Origin: Macrotrachela quadricornifera
Taxonomy: Eukaryota; Rotifera; Eurotatoria; Philodinida; Philodinidae
Assembly (NCBI GenBank): GCA_022393335.1
Contig: JAJEKB010001195.1
Coordinates: 29,785 to 93,784 of the forward strand
Direction: 5' to 3'
DNA: 64,000 nt
Position 1 is the stretch's first letter; each line of letters opens with the position of its first letter. The notes under the pieces were generated by a model. That model did no database searches and was not told where the DNA came from. It saw only the letters and a list, made by a program, of their open reading frames with translations. The translations under genes and the position numbers were made by a program. Shown piece after piece: positions 39,120 through 50,887 of the stretch.

Positions 39120-42100
39120 TTATCTTTCTCCAGGTGTTCCATCACTATTTTCAATAGGTATAGTTTTAAAACAACCAGTTGGTAATGATTGTGCTATATC
39201 AAGTAAATTATTAACTTGATAATTAAGTTGATCATGTTGAAGTATAAATTGATCCGTTTGACTTTTAATAAAATAAGCACCTGAATAAAATTGATCAATA
39301 GCAGAAAAAATTTTATCTAATGAAAATTGTTGAAATTCAATTTCAACTTCATCTAAATGTGTTATATTTATTTGTGTTGAATAATCTAACAAAAAAAAAA
39401 AGAAGAATAAATCAAAATTTTTATTTAATTATACTTAATGATGATTGTAATGATTTAAGTTGTTCTAATAATTTTTCAACTTGATCACGAGCTGAATTAA
39501 TATCATTTGTTAAATTTTTTCCAATTTCAGAAGCTTTTTCAATTCGACGTACATGAATATCAGCTTGTGATTTAATATCTTTTATATTATCAAGTGCAAT
39601 TGATGATCGATTATTAATTGAATCAGTTGTAGTTTTTAATGGAACTAATTTTGCATCAACTTGTTCTTTAATTGTATTAGAATTTTGTATCATATTCTAT
39701 ATAATAAAAATAAAAAAACAAACGGAAATCAATAAATAGAATGTTATTATTATTATTATATTTTCTTACATTATTTTCATAATCTAATTTTATTTTTTGA
39801 TGATTTTCAAAAGCATTTAAAACAGTTGTATTAAGTAAACGATATTGATCATTTACAATCCAATATTGTCGTGATATATCATCAGTACGATTTCGCATTA
39901 TTTCAAGACGATTATATTGTGTTTCAGCATCTTTACTTTGTGTATCTTTATCTTGTACAAATGCTAAATAATATAAAAAAAAATAAAGAATTTTCTTTTT
40001 TGATAAATTTATTTAATATACCACGAAGATTTTCACGAATTTTTTGTACTTCTCGTTCAATCATTGTAGATTTTTCAACAGCATGTTGTGCTCGATGTTC
40101 AGTTGCATCAACTTCAGTAAATAAATTTTGTGTTTCCTACATATAAGAAAAAAAACAAATACACAAATCTAATCAAATTTGAAATGGAAAAATTTACTTG
40201 ACTAGCATCTTGAACAGATAATTCAAGAGATTTAAATTCACGTTGAAAATTTTTTGATATATCTTGTAATTTATACATTTGATTAACAAATATTTTCATA
40301 TCATTTTCAAGTTGTTTAAAATCTTGAGAAATTTTTGTAACTTGTTCTCGACGTTCATTTGATGAATCAAGTGTAAGATCTGTTTCACTAATAGATAATT
40401 TAGTTAAATTTGATTTCCATTGATTTGTTGAAAATTTTATTTCTTCTACACGATTAACTAGATTTAATGATTGTTCAACAAGTTTTTGTCGACGAAGATC
40501 AAGTGATACTAATCTATTTATCAATATATANNNNNNNNNNNNNNNNNNNNNNNNNNNNNNNNNNNNNNNNNNNNNNNNNNNNNNNNNNNNNNNNNNNNNN
40601 NNNNNNNNNNNNNNNNNNNNNNNNNNNNNNNNNNNNNNNNNNNNNNNNNNNNNNNNNNNNNNNNNNNNNNNNNNNNNNNNNNNNNNNNNNNNNNNNNNNN
40701 NNNNNNNNNNNNNNNNNNNNNNNNNNNNNNNNNNNNNNNNNNNNNNNNNNNNNNNNNNNNNNNNNNNNNNNNNNNNNNNNNNNNNNNNNNNNNNNNNNNN
40801 NNNNNNNNNNNNNNNNNNNNNNNNNNNNNNNNNNNNNNNNNNNNNNNNNNNNNNNNNNNNNNNNNNNNNNNNNNNNNNNNNNNNNNNNNNNNNNNNNNNN
40901 NNNNNNNNNNNNNNNNNNNNNNNNNNNNNNCACATGATACACAACTAGCAAATGGTCCACCAAATGATGGTAATCGACGATAACCAATAGCACAATATTC
41001 ACATCGTTCTCCATAATAACCTTGTGGACATGGTGAACAAGATTCAACATTACCAACAGGAAAAAGACCAGTCGAAGGTGTTGAATGTCCAAGTGTTATT
41101 TCACCAAGAAAACTAACAGCATTATCAACACCATATGTAGCATGAATACGAATAGCTGTTATATTTGATAGAAGACGCATATATTCAAGAAAAGATAATG
41201 TTGGTGACCAAGATTGTTCGTTTAATCTTAATAAATAACAAACAATCAAATCATAAAATACTAATAGAATTATTATACCTAAAACGAAATGTTAATGGTT
41301 CTTCTGATGGAATTGTTTGAGGTAATCCTCCATAAATGACAACACCAACTTTTACTCCATTAGCACCTTCAAGAGCTACATCAGCATGTGTATACATACG
41401 ATTAACATTAGCTGGTGCACGTAAAATTAATATAAATGTCAAAAATTGATTGTAAGATAAAGTACGATCACCCAAATAACGAGCTATAGTAAAAAAAAGA
41501 ATTCATATTTTTAGATAAATTAATCCATAGAATAAATCTTTACCTGGTGCTTCAAATGTTAAATCTTGACCAGGTGATGATTGAACATAGATATAACTAC
41601 CAGTATCACTATACACAGAAACTTCGTGTCCTGTCTGATTTACTGCTCGCCATCCATCAACACCTAAAATACAAATTTTGTTGTATATAAAATATAATTC
41701 GAAATTTATAAAAAATCAATTTAATACTTTGAGAAAACGAAGATCGAATAGGATTATAATAATAATTTGGTGCTGATTGACATGATGAAGCATGACCATA
41801 ACAAAAACATTTTGTGCAACCATCTGGATTAGCTGCATCCAAATTGAAAAATCCAGGTCGACATCTATTCATAAAAAAATATTAATATAATAGTACAATG
41901 AATACAATAATCATTATTACTTGTCACAGTTTTGTCCTTCAACAAATGTTTTACAAGTACATTGTCCTGTTTTAGGATTACATTGAAGTGGTTGTAAAGA
42001 ACCAGATTCATAACAAGAACATTGACTATTTGAATAAAATATTAAATAAATATCAAAAAAAAAACAACACAAAGGAGAAAAAAATTCACATACGTGCAAC

Positions 42101-43893
42101 CATTTGGTCCAAAATTATAATGATAAGGTGCGCATTGATTACATTTATCACCAACTACACCAGGTTTACATTGACATCGACCATCAGGTGCACATTGAAT
42201 ATTTTCTGAGCCTAGATTTATATTTATCATAAATATTTAATCTTCAAAAATTATCAATAAAACTTACCAACAGGATCGCATCCACAAGCTAAACATTCAC
42301 CTTCACTGTCTGGTAGTCGATAGAAACCCAATTTACAACTTTCACAATTAGGTCCGCCACGATTACCAGCACAATCAATACATACACTACCATGTCCTGT
42401 ACGTTCATAAAGTTCTCGACTAAATGTACAATTTTTAGCATAACCATTACAAACACAAGCTACATAAATATCAATAAAAAAAAGAAAATTTAATAAATAT
42501 TTTAAAAAAAATGAATAAACCTTTGCATGGATGTGCATCAACAACTCCTGCTGGTTGCCATGGTGCATCATTATATGCTGGATGACATATCTCACAATCT
42601 CGACCAATTGTATTATGTTCACATTCACATCGAGTTTCATTTTTATGATTACCACCCTTTTTTGTACATTTATTTGCATGACCATTACAATGACAACTAT
42701 ATATCATAAAGAAAAGATATCCTTAATGAATAAAAACATGCATTCTATTTGTTTATTTTTACCGTCCACCGACAGCTAAATCTGAAATAGCATAGAAATA
42801 TGTTCGAAGTACAACAGGTTGACCAAACATTTCATCTCCAAATGTATTCATCCGAACAAGTTGAATACGAATTTCAGATGCTGTCACCCAATCCTAAAAA
42901 TTTATTTATTTTAATTTTTAAGAAAATATTTTATTGAAAAAATAATTGATTTTTACTTGAAGATCATTACGCATTTCAAATGTAACTGCACCTGGCCGCC
43001 AATCAAGTGTACCAAATGCTACTTCAGATCCATGTAATGGTGTTAAATCACTAAAATCTTCTGAACAAATAGCTTCTGTATCAAAATCAGGATATTTCTT
43101 AGGTGGTAATCCAAATGTAAGCATACATGATGCACTATAATATTGATATGGTATCCAAGAACTATTCTCATTTGTACGTTTATATATAACAAAACTTTCA
43201 GGTTTAGGAGATTGAAATGTTAATTTAATATAAGTAACATCGTAAGTCTTTCCTAATAAAATAAAAGATTTTATGAAATAAATTTTCTTCTTTTTTTTGT
43301 TTTAATTGAAAAAAAAAATTCTTACCAAGGTCAAGAGTTAAATTGATTGTATTTGGATAATTATTTCCCTCAAGCATTGTTTCACTTTGCCACCATGTAA
43401 GATTTCCTCGTTGATTAAAATCAGTCATAAAATCAGGTGGATGTGCTCGTGTTGAATCACGACTATCACATACTAAACAATTTTTTTGTTCATTACCAAA
43501 TAAATAATCTCCAAAAATTGCACTTTGTGGTGGACCTGTTTGAATACAGTATTCAGTACCAGTATTTGTAGGATCAGTTTTCCAACGTTCACCACAAGTA
43601 TTTGATGCAGTAACTCGACGACGAAATGCTGCATTAACAAATTCAGGTAGACAACGAATAGCAGCACCAGTTGATTTATTATAACATGTTTGTTCTTCAA
43701 CAACAATTGGAGGTGGTGTTAATATTTCATTTTGTTTTTTTGTTGTTGTAGTTTTTTTCGTAGTCGAACGTGTTGTTGTTGTTTTAGAATTGGATGCACT
43801 TTTTTGTGTTGAAACATTCGATAATTCACCGAGTATAATTAAACATATAAATAAGAGTTTAATATTTATTGTAAAAACACCACAAACTGTCAT
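39120..43893 (-). CDS. LAMC: laminin subunit gamma (sequence broken by an N gap)
   Basis: Basement-membrane laminin gamma chain. Exons run from 43893 to 39120; main ones are 43326-43893, 42957-43252, 42763-42893, 42521-42696, 42268-42459, 42094-42211, 41921-42025, about 41727-41864, 41544-41663, 41279-41483 and 41226 into the gap, then 40198-40513, 40022-40136, 39770-39963, 39435-39696 and 39120-39385. Order: signal peptide; Thr/Lys-rich linker unusual for the family; LN domain ([49 protein letters not shown]); LE repeats with eight-Cys spacing; an L4 domain ([10 protein letters not shown] to [10 protein letters not shown]); the gap; then the heptad coiled coil. The C-terminus is [21 protein letters not shown], with the Cys that links to the beta chain. 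L4 within the LE array and the C-terminal CF phrase identify gamma rather than beta. Confidence 0.93.
40531..40930. other. assembly gap (400 N)
   Basis: Exactly 400 N inside laminin gamma. The left side (plus-strand order) resumes in the coiled coil and the right side stops in the first Cys residues after the L4 domain. The C-terminal LE repeats and the start of the coiled coil are therefore missing. A round number of N usually marks a gap of unknown or estimated size. Reading frames that cross it are meaningless. Confidence 0.98.
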
Positions 43894-44540
43894 TGTTGCC
43901 TCTAATGCGATAAAAAGAAAAAGAGAAGCCGCTTGTTATATTTGTGCGAATGAAGAGTGTTTAATGTTCACACTACTTTTGATTACGGCATGAGGTTTCG
44001 TAGTATAAAGATTGATTTCTTGCTCTCTTTCTATTCGTGTAATATACACAGACACAAAAGCTTTTTTCTCTTCCCACCACTACACAACGTCTATTGAACG
44101 TCTACTAACATAGAGATATTGCGTTCATTCATGACCAGATATGGATGAAGTCTCTGTTCTTTTACTTCTTTTTCGTTAGCATAGACGAGAAGAAAAGCGA
44201 GCATCATCATTAATGCGTAAAGAAGAAAAAAGCTCCGAGTATGAGACATTGAACGAACGTACCAACCATCCACTCAACCGCCCAAACGATGGACGATAAC
44301 TGACCCAGTGCATGTATTATTATTCTATATACATTGAATGAGAAAGAAGAAAGGAGAAAAAAAAACGTACGAGACTACCATAATATAAAGACTGACCATA
44401 TACACGTAATCATTTCTTTTTTCTTTTTATTCATTATTTCAAAAGTATAATAAACACACCGAATAGTTCAGATAAAGATTAAAAACTTGATTGCAAGTTC
44501 AAATCATTAGTAAGAAAAAAATGAATAAATCGACAAGATA
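43894..44540. other. laminin gamma upstream region / Roco 3' flank
   Basis: About 650 bp. The laminin promoter must lie here; the Roco gene ends at 44541 on the same strand. The ORF at 44091-44273 (-) has a hydrophobic stretch (SFFLLYALMMMLAFLLVYA) and could in principle be a short secreted peptide, but nothing else supports it. No repeats of note. Confidence 0.4.
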
Positions 44541-47500
44541 TCACACCGGTGGTACTAATAATTGAGTAGGAGTTGAAGTTGTTGGTGGTACATCATTTGA
44601 CTCTTTATTTGGAGTTTTTGTATGTCGTTCACGAATTCGTTTTAAAAGTTCTTCACCTAAATTAAACAAAAACAAAAAGAAAAAACAAAATTTTTTTTTT
44701 ATTTCATAAATAATAGTTTTTATTTTTAAAACTTACTTCTTCGTTTACTTTCATTAGGTTGTACAAGACGAGATGTATCTACATTTTCACCACATAATGA
44801 ACATGCTTTCACTTTTAAACATTGTAATTCTTTTGGTGTTGTCCATTCACCCTAAAAAACTAAAATTATTTCATATTATCAAATTATTCAATAATTACCA
44901 TAAATGAAAATTCTTTACAATGTGGACATTGAACAGAACGTTCAAATCGATTATCTTTATATAAAAAATAAAAAAAAAACATGATTCAATTTTTTTCTTA
45001 CATATATCAAATATAAAAATTTACTTGGAGCTATATTTGTTAGAATTTCTTCAAAATGATTAAGTATAGGCATAAATACATTCCAAATTTCTTCAAATGG
45101 TTGTTCAACAATACTAGTACCACAATGACATATAACATATGTACGATGATCTGTTTCTATAATAAATCTATTTTAAATAAATGTATATTTAATTAAATTA
45201 ATAATATAAAATCTATTCTTACCTTACATCTTTTTCTTCATGTTCACCTAAAATTAAATTATTCCAATGTTTTTTATAAATAATATTTAATCTTAATATA
45301 GATGAAACAGAAAATCGATGAAAAAATCCAAATGGTAATGATTGACTTATATAACGTATAATAATAATATTTCTTAAACGATTATTAAAATGTTTTATTT
45401 CATCTTGTTGTTCATTTAAATTAATTAATGGTAAATAATATGGTATAATAGCATAATCAAATTTAATATCTTCTCGATCATTTGGATTTTGTTTAATATC
45501 AATTAATCGATTAAAAGGTTTTTCTTCTTTTAAATTTGAATCAGGTGTTTGTACATGAATAAGACGTTTTAATTGTGTTTTATTCATTTTTGGATAACCT
45601 ATCAATAAAAATCTCATTAATGTTAGCCATAAATGATAAAAACCTTCTTTTTTATGTAATAAATTAGTCCATAATGAACGAAGAAGATCAGAATGTAAAA
45701 GACCATATTGAAGAAATTCTTTTTTATATACTTGAAAACGTGATTCAGATATATTATTTAAAGAAAATATTTCATTTGTTTCATAATTAAGATATATTGT
45801 TGACATATCATGACGAAATAAATTATATAATAGATCAGTTAACCATGATGGACGAAGAAAAACAGCACGATCTGTTGTACCGATTTCATTAATAACTAAA
45901 ATTTTTCCTTCATCATGTAATGATTTTGTTATATCATTTATTAAATGTGGAAGACCATGTTTATTAATAACACGAGTAGTAAAATTTTCCCATAGAATAT
46001 ATGGAATAGGTAATAAATCAGCTAAACATTCGATATATTGATTTGTTTCAGCCCATAATGTTGGTAAAATTCTATCAACATGAGGAAATATTATCTTTTG
46101 TGTTAATACACATCGTTGAATTGTTCGATTAAGTTCATCAATACCTTGAAATGTTAATGAACTTATTGATTGACATGATTCTATTTGAATATTAATATTA
46201 AGTAAAGAAGTATATGTTTTAAGACGATCAGAAAGTGAAGATGATATTGTTTGTAGTGAATGAATTAATTCTATTTCATGTTTTATTTTTTCATTACGAT
46301 ATTGAACATATAATTTAAAAAATTTATCGATTTTTTCTAATATATCATTTCTAAAATAAAAATATTTAATTAGTATAAAAAAAAATAATAAATAATCAAT
46401 TAAACTTACTTATCTTCTTTTGATCGTTTATCATATAAATCAATGCATGTAGCTATAGGTATTATCATAATTCCATGTGTTTTAGTTGCTTTTTCACATA
46501 CAAGTTGTAATAATTGAAATAATTGTGTAATCATAGTAGATGATGATATATCAAATGTACCATTAAATATATCTTCAATAACTGTTGGAAGACTTTGATG
46601 AAAATCAGCTGAATGAATACAAATAAGTTGAAGAGCAGTTGTATCAATAAATGGTGACATATGTTCAAAGTATTCAGATGATCCATTAAAATCATATATT
46701 GTTAATGGAAGAGTTTTCATTGATTCTGATGGTATAGAAGGTGTAGAAGGTACTGATGATGTTGATGGAAGTGGTGATTGAGGTTGACTTGATGATAATT
46801 GAGGTTGTTTAGATGTTTGAGCTGAAGGATTTCGTCGTTTACGTGTATCCATTTCAAATCGTTGTAGTTGTATTTTAGGTAGATCAACACTTTTTATATT
46901 AGAAGGAGTTGCTGTTTTTGATACTACAGATGGAATTGGCAGAATTGGTGTAGATGGTTTAGATGGTGATGTTTGATCATTAATTGTTATTACACGAAAT
47001 GGAAATTGATGAACTATTAAATGAAATAAAGTCTATTGCTGTTCGTAGACAATAAAATACGAATGAATAATCAGTGAATTGAAGGTTTTGAGATCAGTTG
47101 AATATTTTACCGAACTGGACATATAAGGCTTGAATATGAGTATAATTATATACCAATCAATACTCAACCTTTAGTGAAAGAATATTCTTAAGGTAGGGGA
47201 TATAGTGCAACTTAAAAGTCTTGCACCAGTTTTTTTGTTTTAAGTCATGTATGAAAAGTATCTAACATTACTTTAATTCGATTACTTGTCTGTGTAGTAG
47301 AAGTCGAGCACTATTTCGACGAAGAACCAAACACAGAAAAAAGCACAAAGTATTCAAAAAACTATTCAGTTTATCAGTCTTTGTAGAGCTTTTTGGTCGC
47401 TGATCATTTAGTAAAAAAAACCTTTTTCAATTTCATTAAGAAATGCTGGTGTTGTAGTCAAAATACTAAATACTGTGATATACCAGAGGTACCAAATATC

Positions 47501-49487
47501 TTTGCACAAACAAACAATAAATATATTTTGGATATGTATCCTTACTTATAAAAATGTATCATTTTATAGATTTTTATATCATTTTTTCCGTAAAAGTGAA
47601 ATTTAGTTTTTTGTATTAAACACTTATAGATATAGTTCTCGAACTCTACTACACAAATATTTAATTAAATGAATGAAGTATTGTTTTATTTTCATATATG
47701 ACTAAAGACAAAAAAACACAATGATGAGAGACTTTTAAGATTCACTACATACTTGAGGAATGTGTTTCTAAGGATAATTTGTGTAAAGATGAGAGTGATA
47801 ATTGAATTGAATGTGCAGAAAAAAAATATATACTAATTTACTTATTCGAAAAGTAAAAATAGATGGTAAGTATTCAAAATCATTGACTAGAAATGAATTA
47901 AATAAATCTCTAATTATGAAGATTTTAATGATAAAAAGACAAAAACAATAAATTTTAAAGCAATGAAAAACTTTTCTCTGATTTTATTTAATTTACTAAC
48001 CATGAATAATTCTTTCTTGTGTTTCTTCACTATTAAAATCAATAATTAAAGGCATATATTCTTCAAGACAATTAGCTAAAGATGTTTTTCCACTATTTTT
48101 TGGACCAGTAATACATATTTTAAAACCTTGTCGAATATGAACATCATTTTGTTGTTCATCGAAACAATTTCTTATCACTCGAAGTGTATTCATTGTATTT
48201 GAACTATTTTCATTAAGCATTTCTAATGGAACAGCTGGTTGTATTAATGGATTATTATTTATTCGAAGTTCACGACTTATAATCATATCATTATTTAATT
48301 TTTTAATTAAATCATTTGATATTGTACGTATTTTATTATTTGATACATCAATTTTAAGTGCAATAAGAAGTAAATAATCATAAAATTTAATTAATTGATT
48401 AAATGATAAATCAATTGAAAAAATCATTGTTGCTCGTTTATAAGCAACAGGCATTGGAGGTAATTTCATTATTAAATTATGACTTAAATTAAGTACATCA
48501 AGTGTATTAACAAGTAAAAGATCAATTGGAAAGGATGTTAAACGATTATATGATAAATTAACATTTTTTAAATGATGTAATTGATGAAGACCACGTGGAA
48601 ATTTAATTAATTGATTATGTGCTATATGAATATATTCAAGTTTTTTTATTTGTGCAAAATCAATTGAATCAATAGATTCTAACTGATTATGATCACAAAT
48701 AAAAAATTTTAAACGTTTTAAATTTACTAAATTTTGATCAATTATTGTTAGAAAATTATGTTCACAATTTAATCTTATTAATGATTTAAATGTATAAATA
48801 ACATTTGGTAAATGTTTAAAAAGATTATATGATATATTAAGTTCTTTAAGATGTTTTAATTGTTCAAATAAATCAACAATATCAATTAATTGATTATGTG
48901 AACAATTTAATGTTTCAAGATCAGTAAGTAATGTAATATCTAATGGTAAATCATTTAATTCATTTTGGCTAACATCAAAATGTTGTAATGTTTTTATTGA
49001 TGAACAAACATTACGAATCATTTCAATATTTGTACATAAATCTGTTGTTGGTGTACGTGAACGTAAACGCGATATTGGACGAGAAAAAACACCACCATTA
49101 CAATCATTATTAGTTAAATGTATGGGGAAAAGATGTCGAACACCAGTTGTACCAGCTTGAATAAATAATGATGGATCTGGTGGACGTGGTGGTGCAAGAA
49201 AATCATTATTCATTTCATTAATTAGATTTTGAGATTGTCCTAATGGACTAGTTTGTTGACTAACATTTGAAACACGTAAAGATAGTGATGTACGTTGTAT
49301 TTGTGATCGACTCGATCGGGAATGTCCCTTTTTAAAATATAGGAAAATTTAATGAAGCGAATAAGAAAATTTAACGATATATTAATATTATTTTTCTTTT
49401 TGATCGACTCACTTTGATAGCACTCGACACACGGCGCCCTACTGTTGATGATGGCGTTTTCCCTGCTGTTGATGGAGCGGTCGGCAT
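44541..49487 (-). CDS. LRR-Roc-COR (Roco family) protein without kinase domain
   Basis: About 1,190 aa. Exons: 49413-49487, 48001-49327, about 46410-47013, 45223-46350, 45025-45167, 44899-44954, 44737-44851, 44541-44656. Residues about 95-370 are leucine-rich repeats (LQHFDVSQNELNDLPLDI; LNCSHNQLIDI; VNLSYNRLTSFP; VLNLSHNLIMKLPP). Around 430 is a Roc P-loop, ICITGPKNSGKTSLANCLEE. The G3-like element LTIYDFNGSSEYFEHMSPF appears only after a Ser/Pro/Thr-rich insert, and a G4-like IATCIDLYD follows. The COR domain includes ILPTLWAETNQYIECLADLLP, GLPHLINDITKSLHDEGKIL and RAVFLRPSWLTDLLYNLF. The C-terminus has Cys/His pairs (VICHCG; CPHCKEF; CSLCGEN) that may bind zinc. Architecture is nearest MFHAS1-type Roco proteins; no kinase is visible. 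Such GTPases dimerise through COR. The 987-bp intron (47014-48000) lies inside the Roc domain. Confidence 0.82.
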
Positions 49488-50887
49488 TGTATATCTCGTA
49501 TACCTATAACACCTCACTTCACAGTAGTAACAACAACAGGACGTCAAATGATTGAAATGTTTGATTCTTCTTTTCTCTCATTTTGTATTACATTTCTTCT
49601 CAGATTTTTTTTCTTCAATTATTTTTTGCTTCTTTTTTTTTTCTTAACATTTATATTTGCACCGTCATCTGAATTTTCAAAATACTTCATGTCAATAATT
49701 CGTTCTATTGTTGACAAGAATGCCCACATACATTCCTATCTTATTTTTCTTGTGATTATTGATCTAGTAAAACTTTTCTTTTTTTATTTCCTGTCATATT
49801 CCATCTCTTAAGTTTTTAATTTGCTCCGGAAATTTTCTTATATTAAGTATCCTTAGGTCGTTGAGTATCAAGAAAAAAAATGATTCAATTAATAATAAAA
49901 TCAAATTTAATGTATAATACACAATTTCTGATATATTTTTAGTATTTTTTTTAATTTCCTTTAAATGATCAAGTTTTGTCATACCTGAATATTATTTCAT
50001 TTTGAAATATAAAGAATTTATTTTTATATGTAAAGAAAATAATCATTCAACTTTAACGACATAAAACTGGCTTCCTCTCGTTCTCTTTTTTTTTCTACTT
50101 AACGAGAAAAAAATTTGTTTTTCTGTTGTATTTTGACAACAAAATACAAAAAATAATAACAAGATGTTCATTAAATAAATATATATGACGAACTGAATCG
50201 TACATTAAAAATTAATAAATCATTTGAAATACATAATGAAGAAAGAAAAAAACATTTTATAATTTATTCAAAAATATTTCATGTTAAAGGACAAAATCTG
50301 CATCAATCGCATGCAAATACAGGTAGAACTGTATACTCAAAAAACTGCCTTTTTTATACCATTATTATAATTAATAAACGTAGACAGTTGATTTTATTAT
50401 TCACTCATTCTTCTAATTAGAACTATTCTGAATGGCGAAAATAGTTATCAACAATCTATTAATCGATCTTCTCGATCAAAAAAAACAAACGATTTGTACT
50501 TGTGAATAAAATAGGTTTATTCAAATTACATGACAATATTTATTGACAGCATGTGTGTCATGATATTTATGATGTTGTTATTGAAGAGTTGATTTTAGTT
50601 GTTTTATACAATTTACAATGATTATTTTTTTTTTTCCATTTGAATATCAATTTCAAAATAAAAATTTAATATCTTTAATATTTCCAATTACTTTGTAAAC
50701 TTGTAATCAATCAATTAATTTTTTTTTCATACGTTTCTTTTTTTTTTAATCCATTCTCTATACAATATCTCACACAAAAAAAAACGAGATAACAGAAATT
50801 GTTTTCTCCAAAAGAGGACAAGCAATAATACACCACCAAGATGGAAGAGAATTATAAAAATAAACAAAAAAAAAAACATGACAAAAA
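49488..50887. other. intergenic: Roco upstream region and SETDB1 3' flank
   Basis: 1.4 kb. GC is locally higher just around the Roco start (about 49410-49540) and falls again beyond. ORFs at 49548-49811 and 50727-50909 are Phe/Leu-rich low-complexity readings of T-rich tracts. No RNA gene or repeat recognised. Confidence 0.4.

Noticed and set aside
40467..41249. Long open frames crossing the N block on both strands
   Set aside because: They are open only because N codons translate as X. The real laminin exons stop at the gap edges.
44091..44273. Short minus-strand ORF with a hydrophobic stretch, possible secreted peptide
   Set aside because: The Met-Ser-His-Thr start and membrane-like run are suggestive, but no dibasic sites, domains or exon partners support it. 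It lies where the laminin promoter should be.
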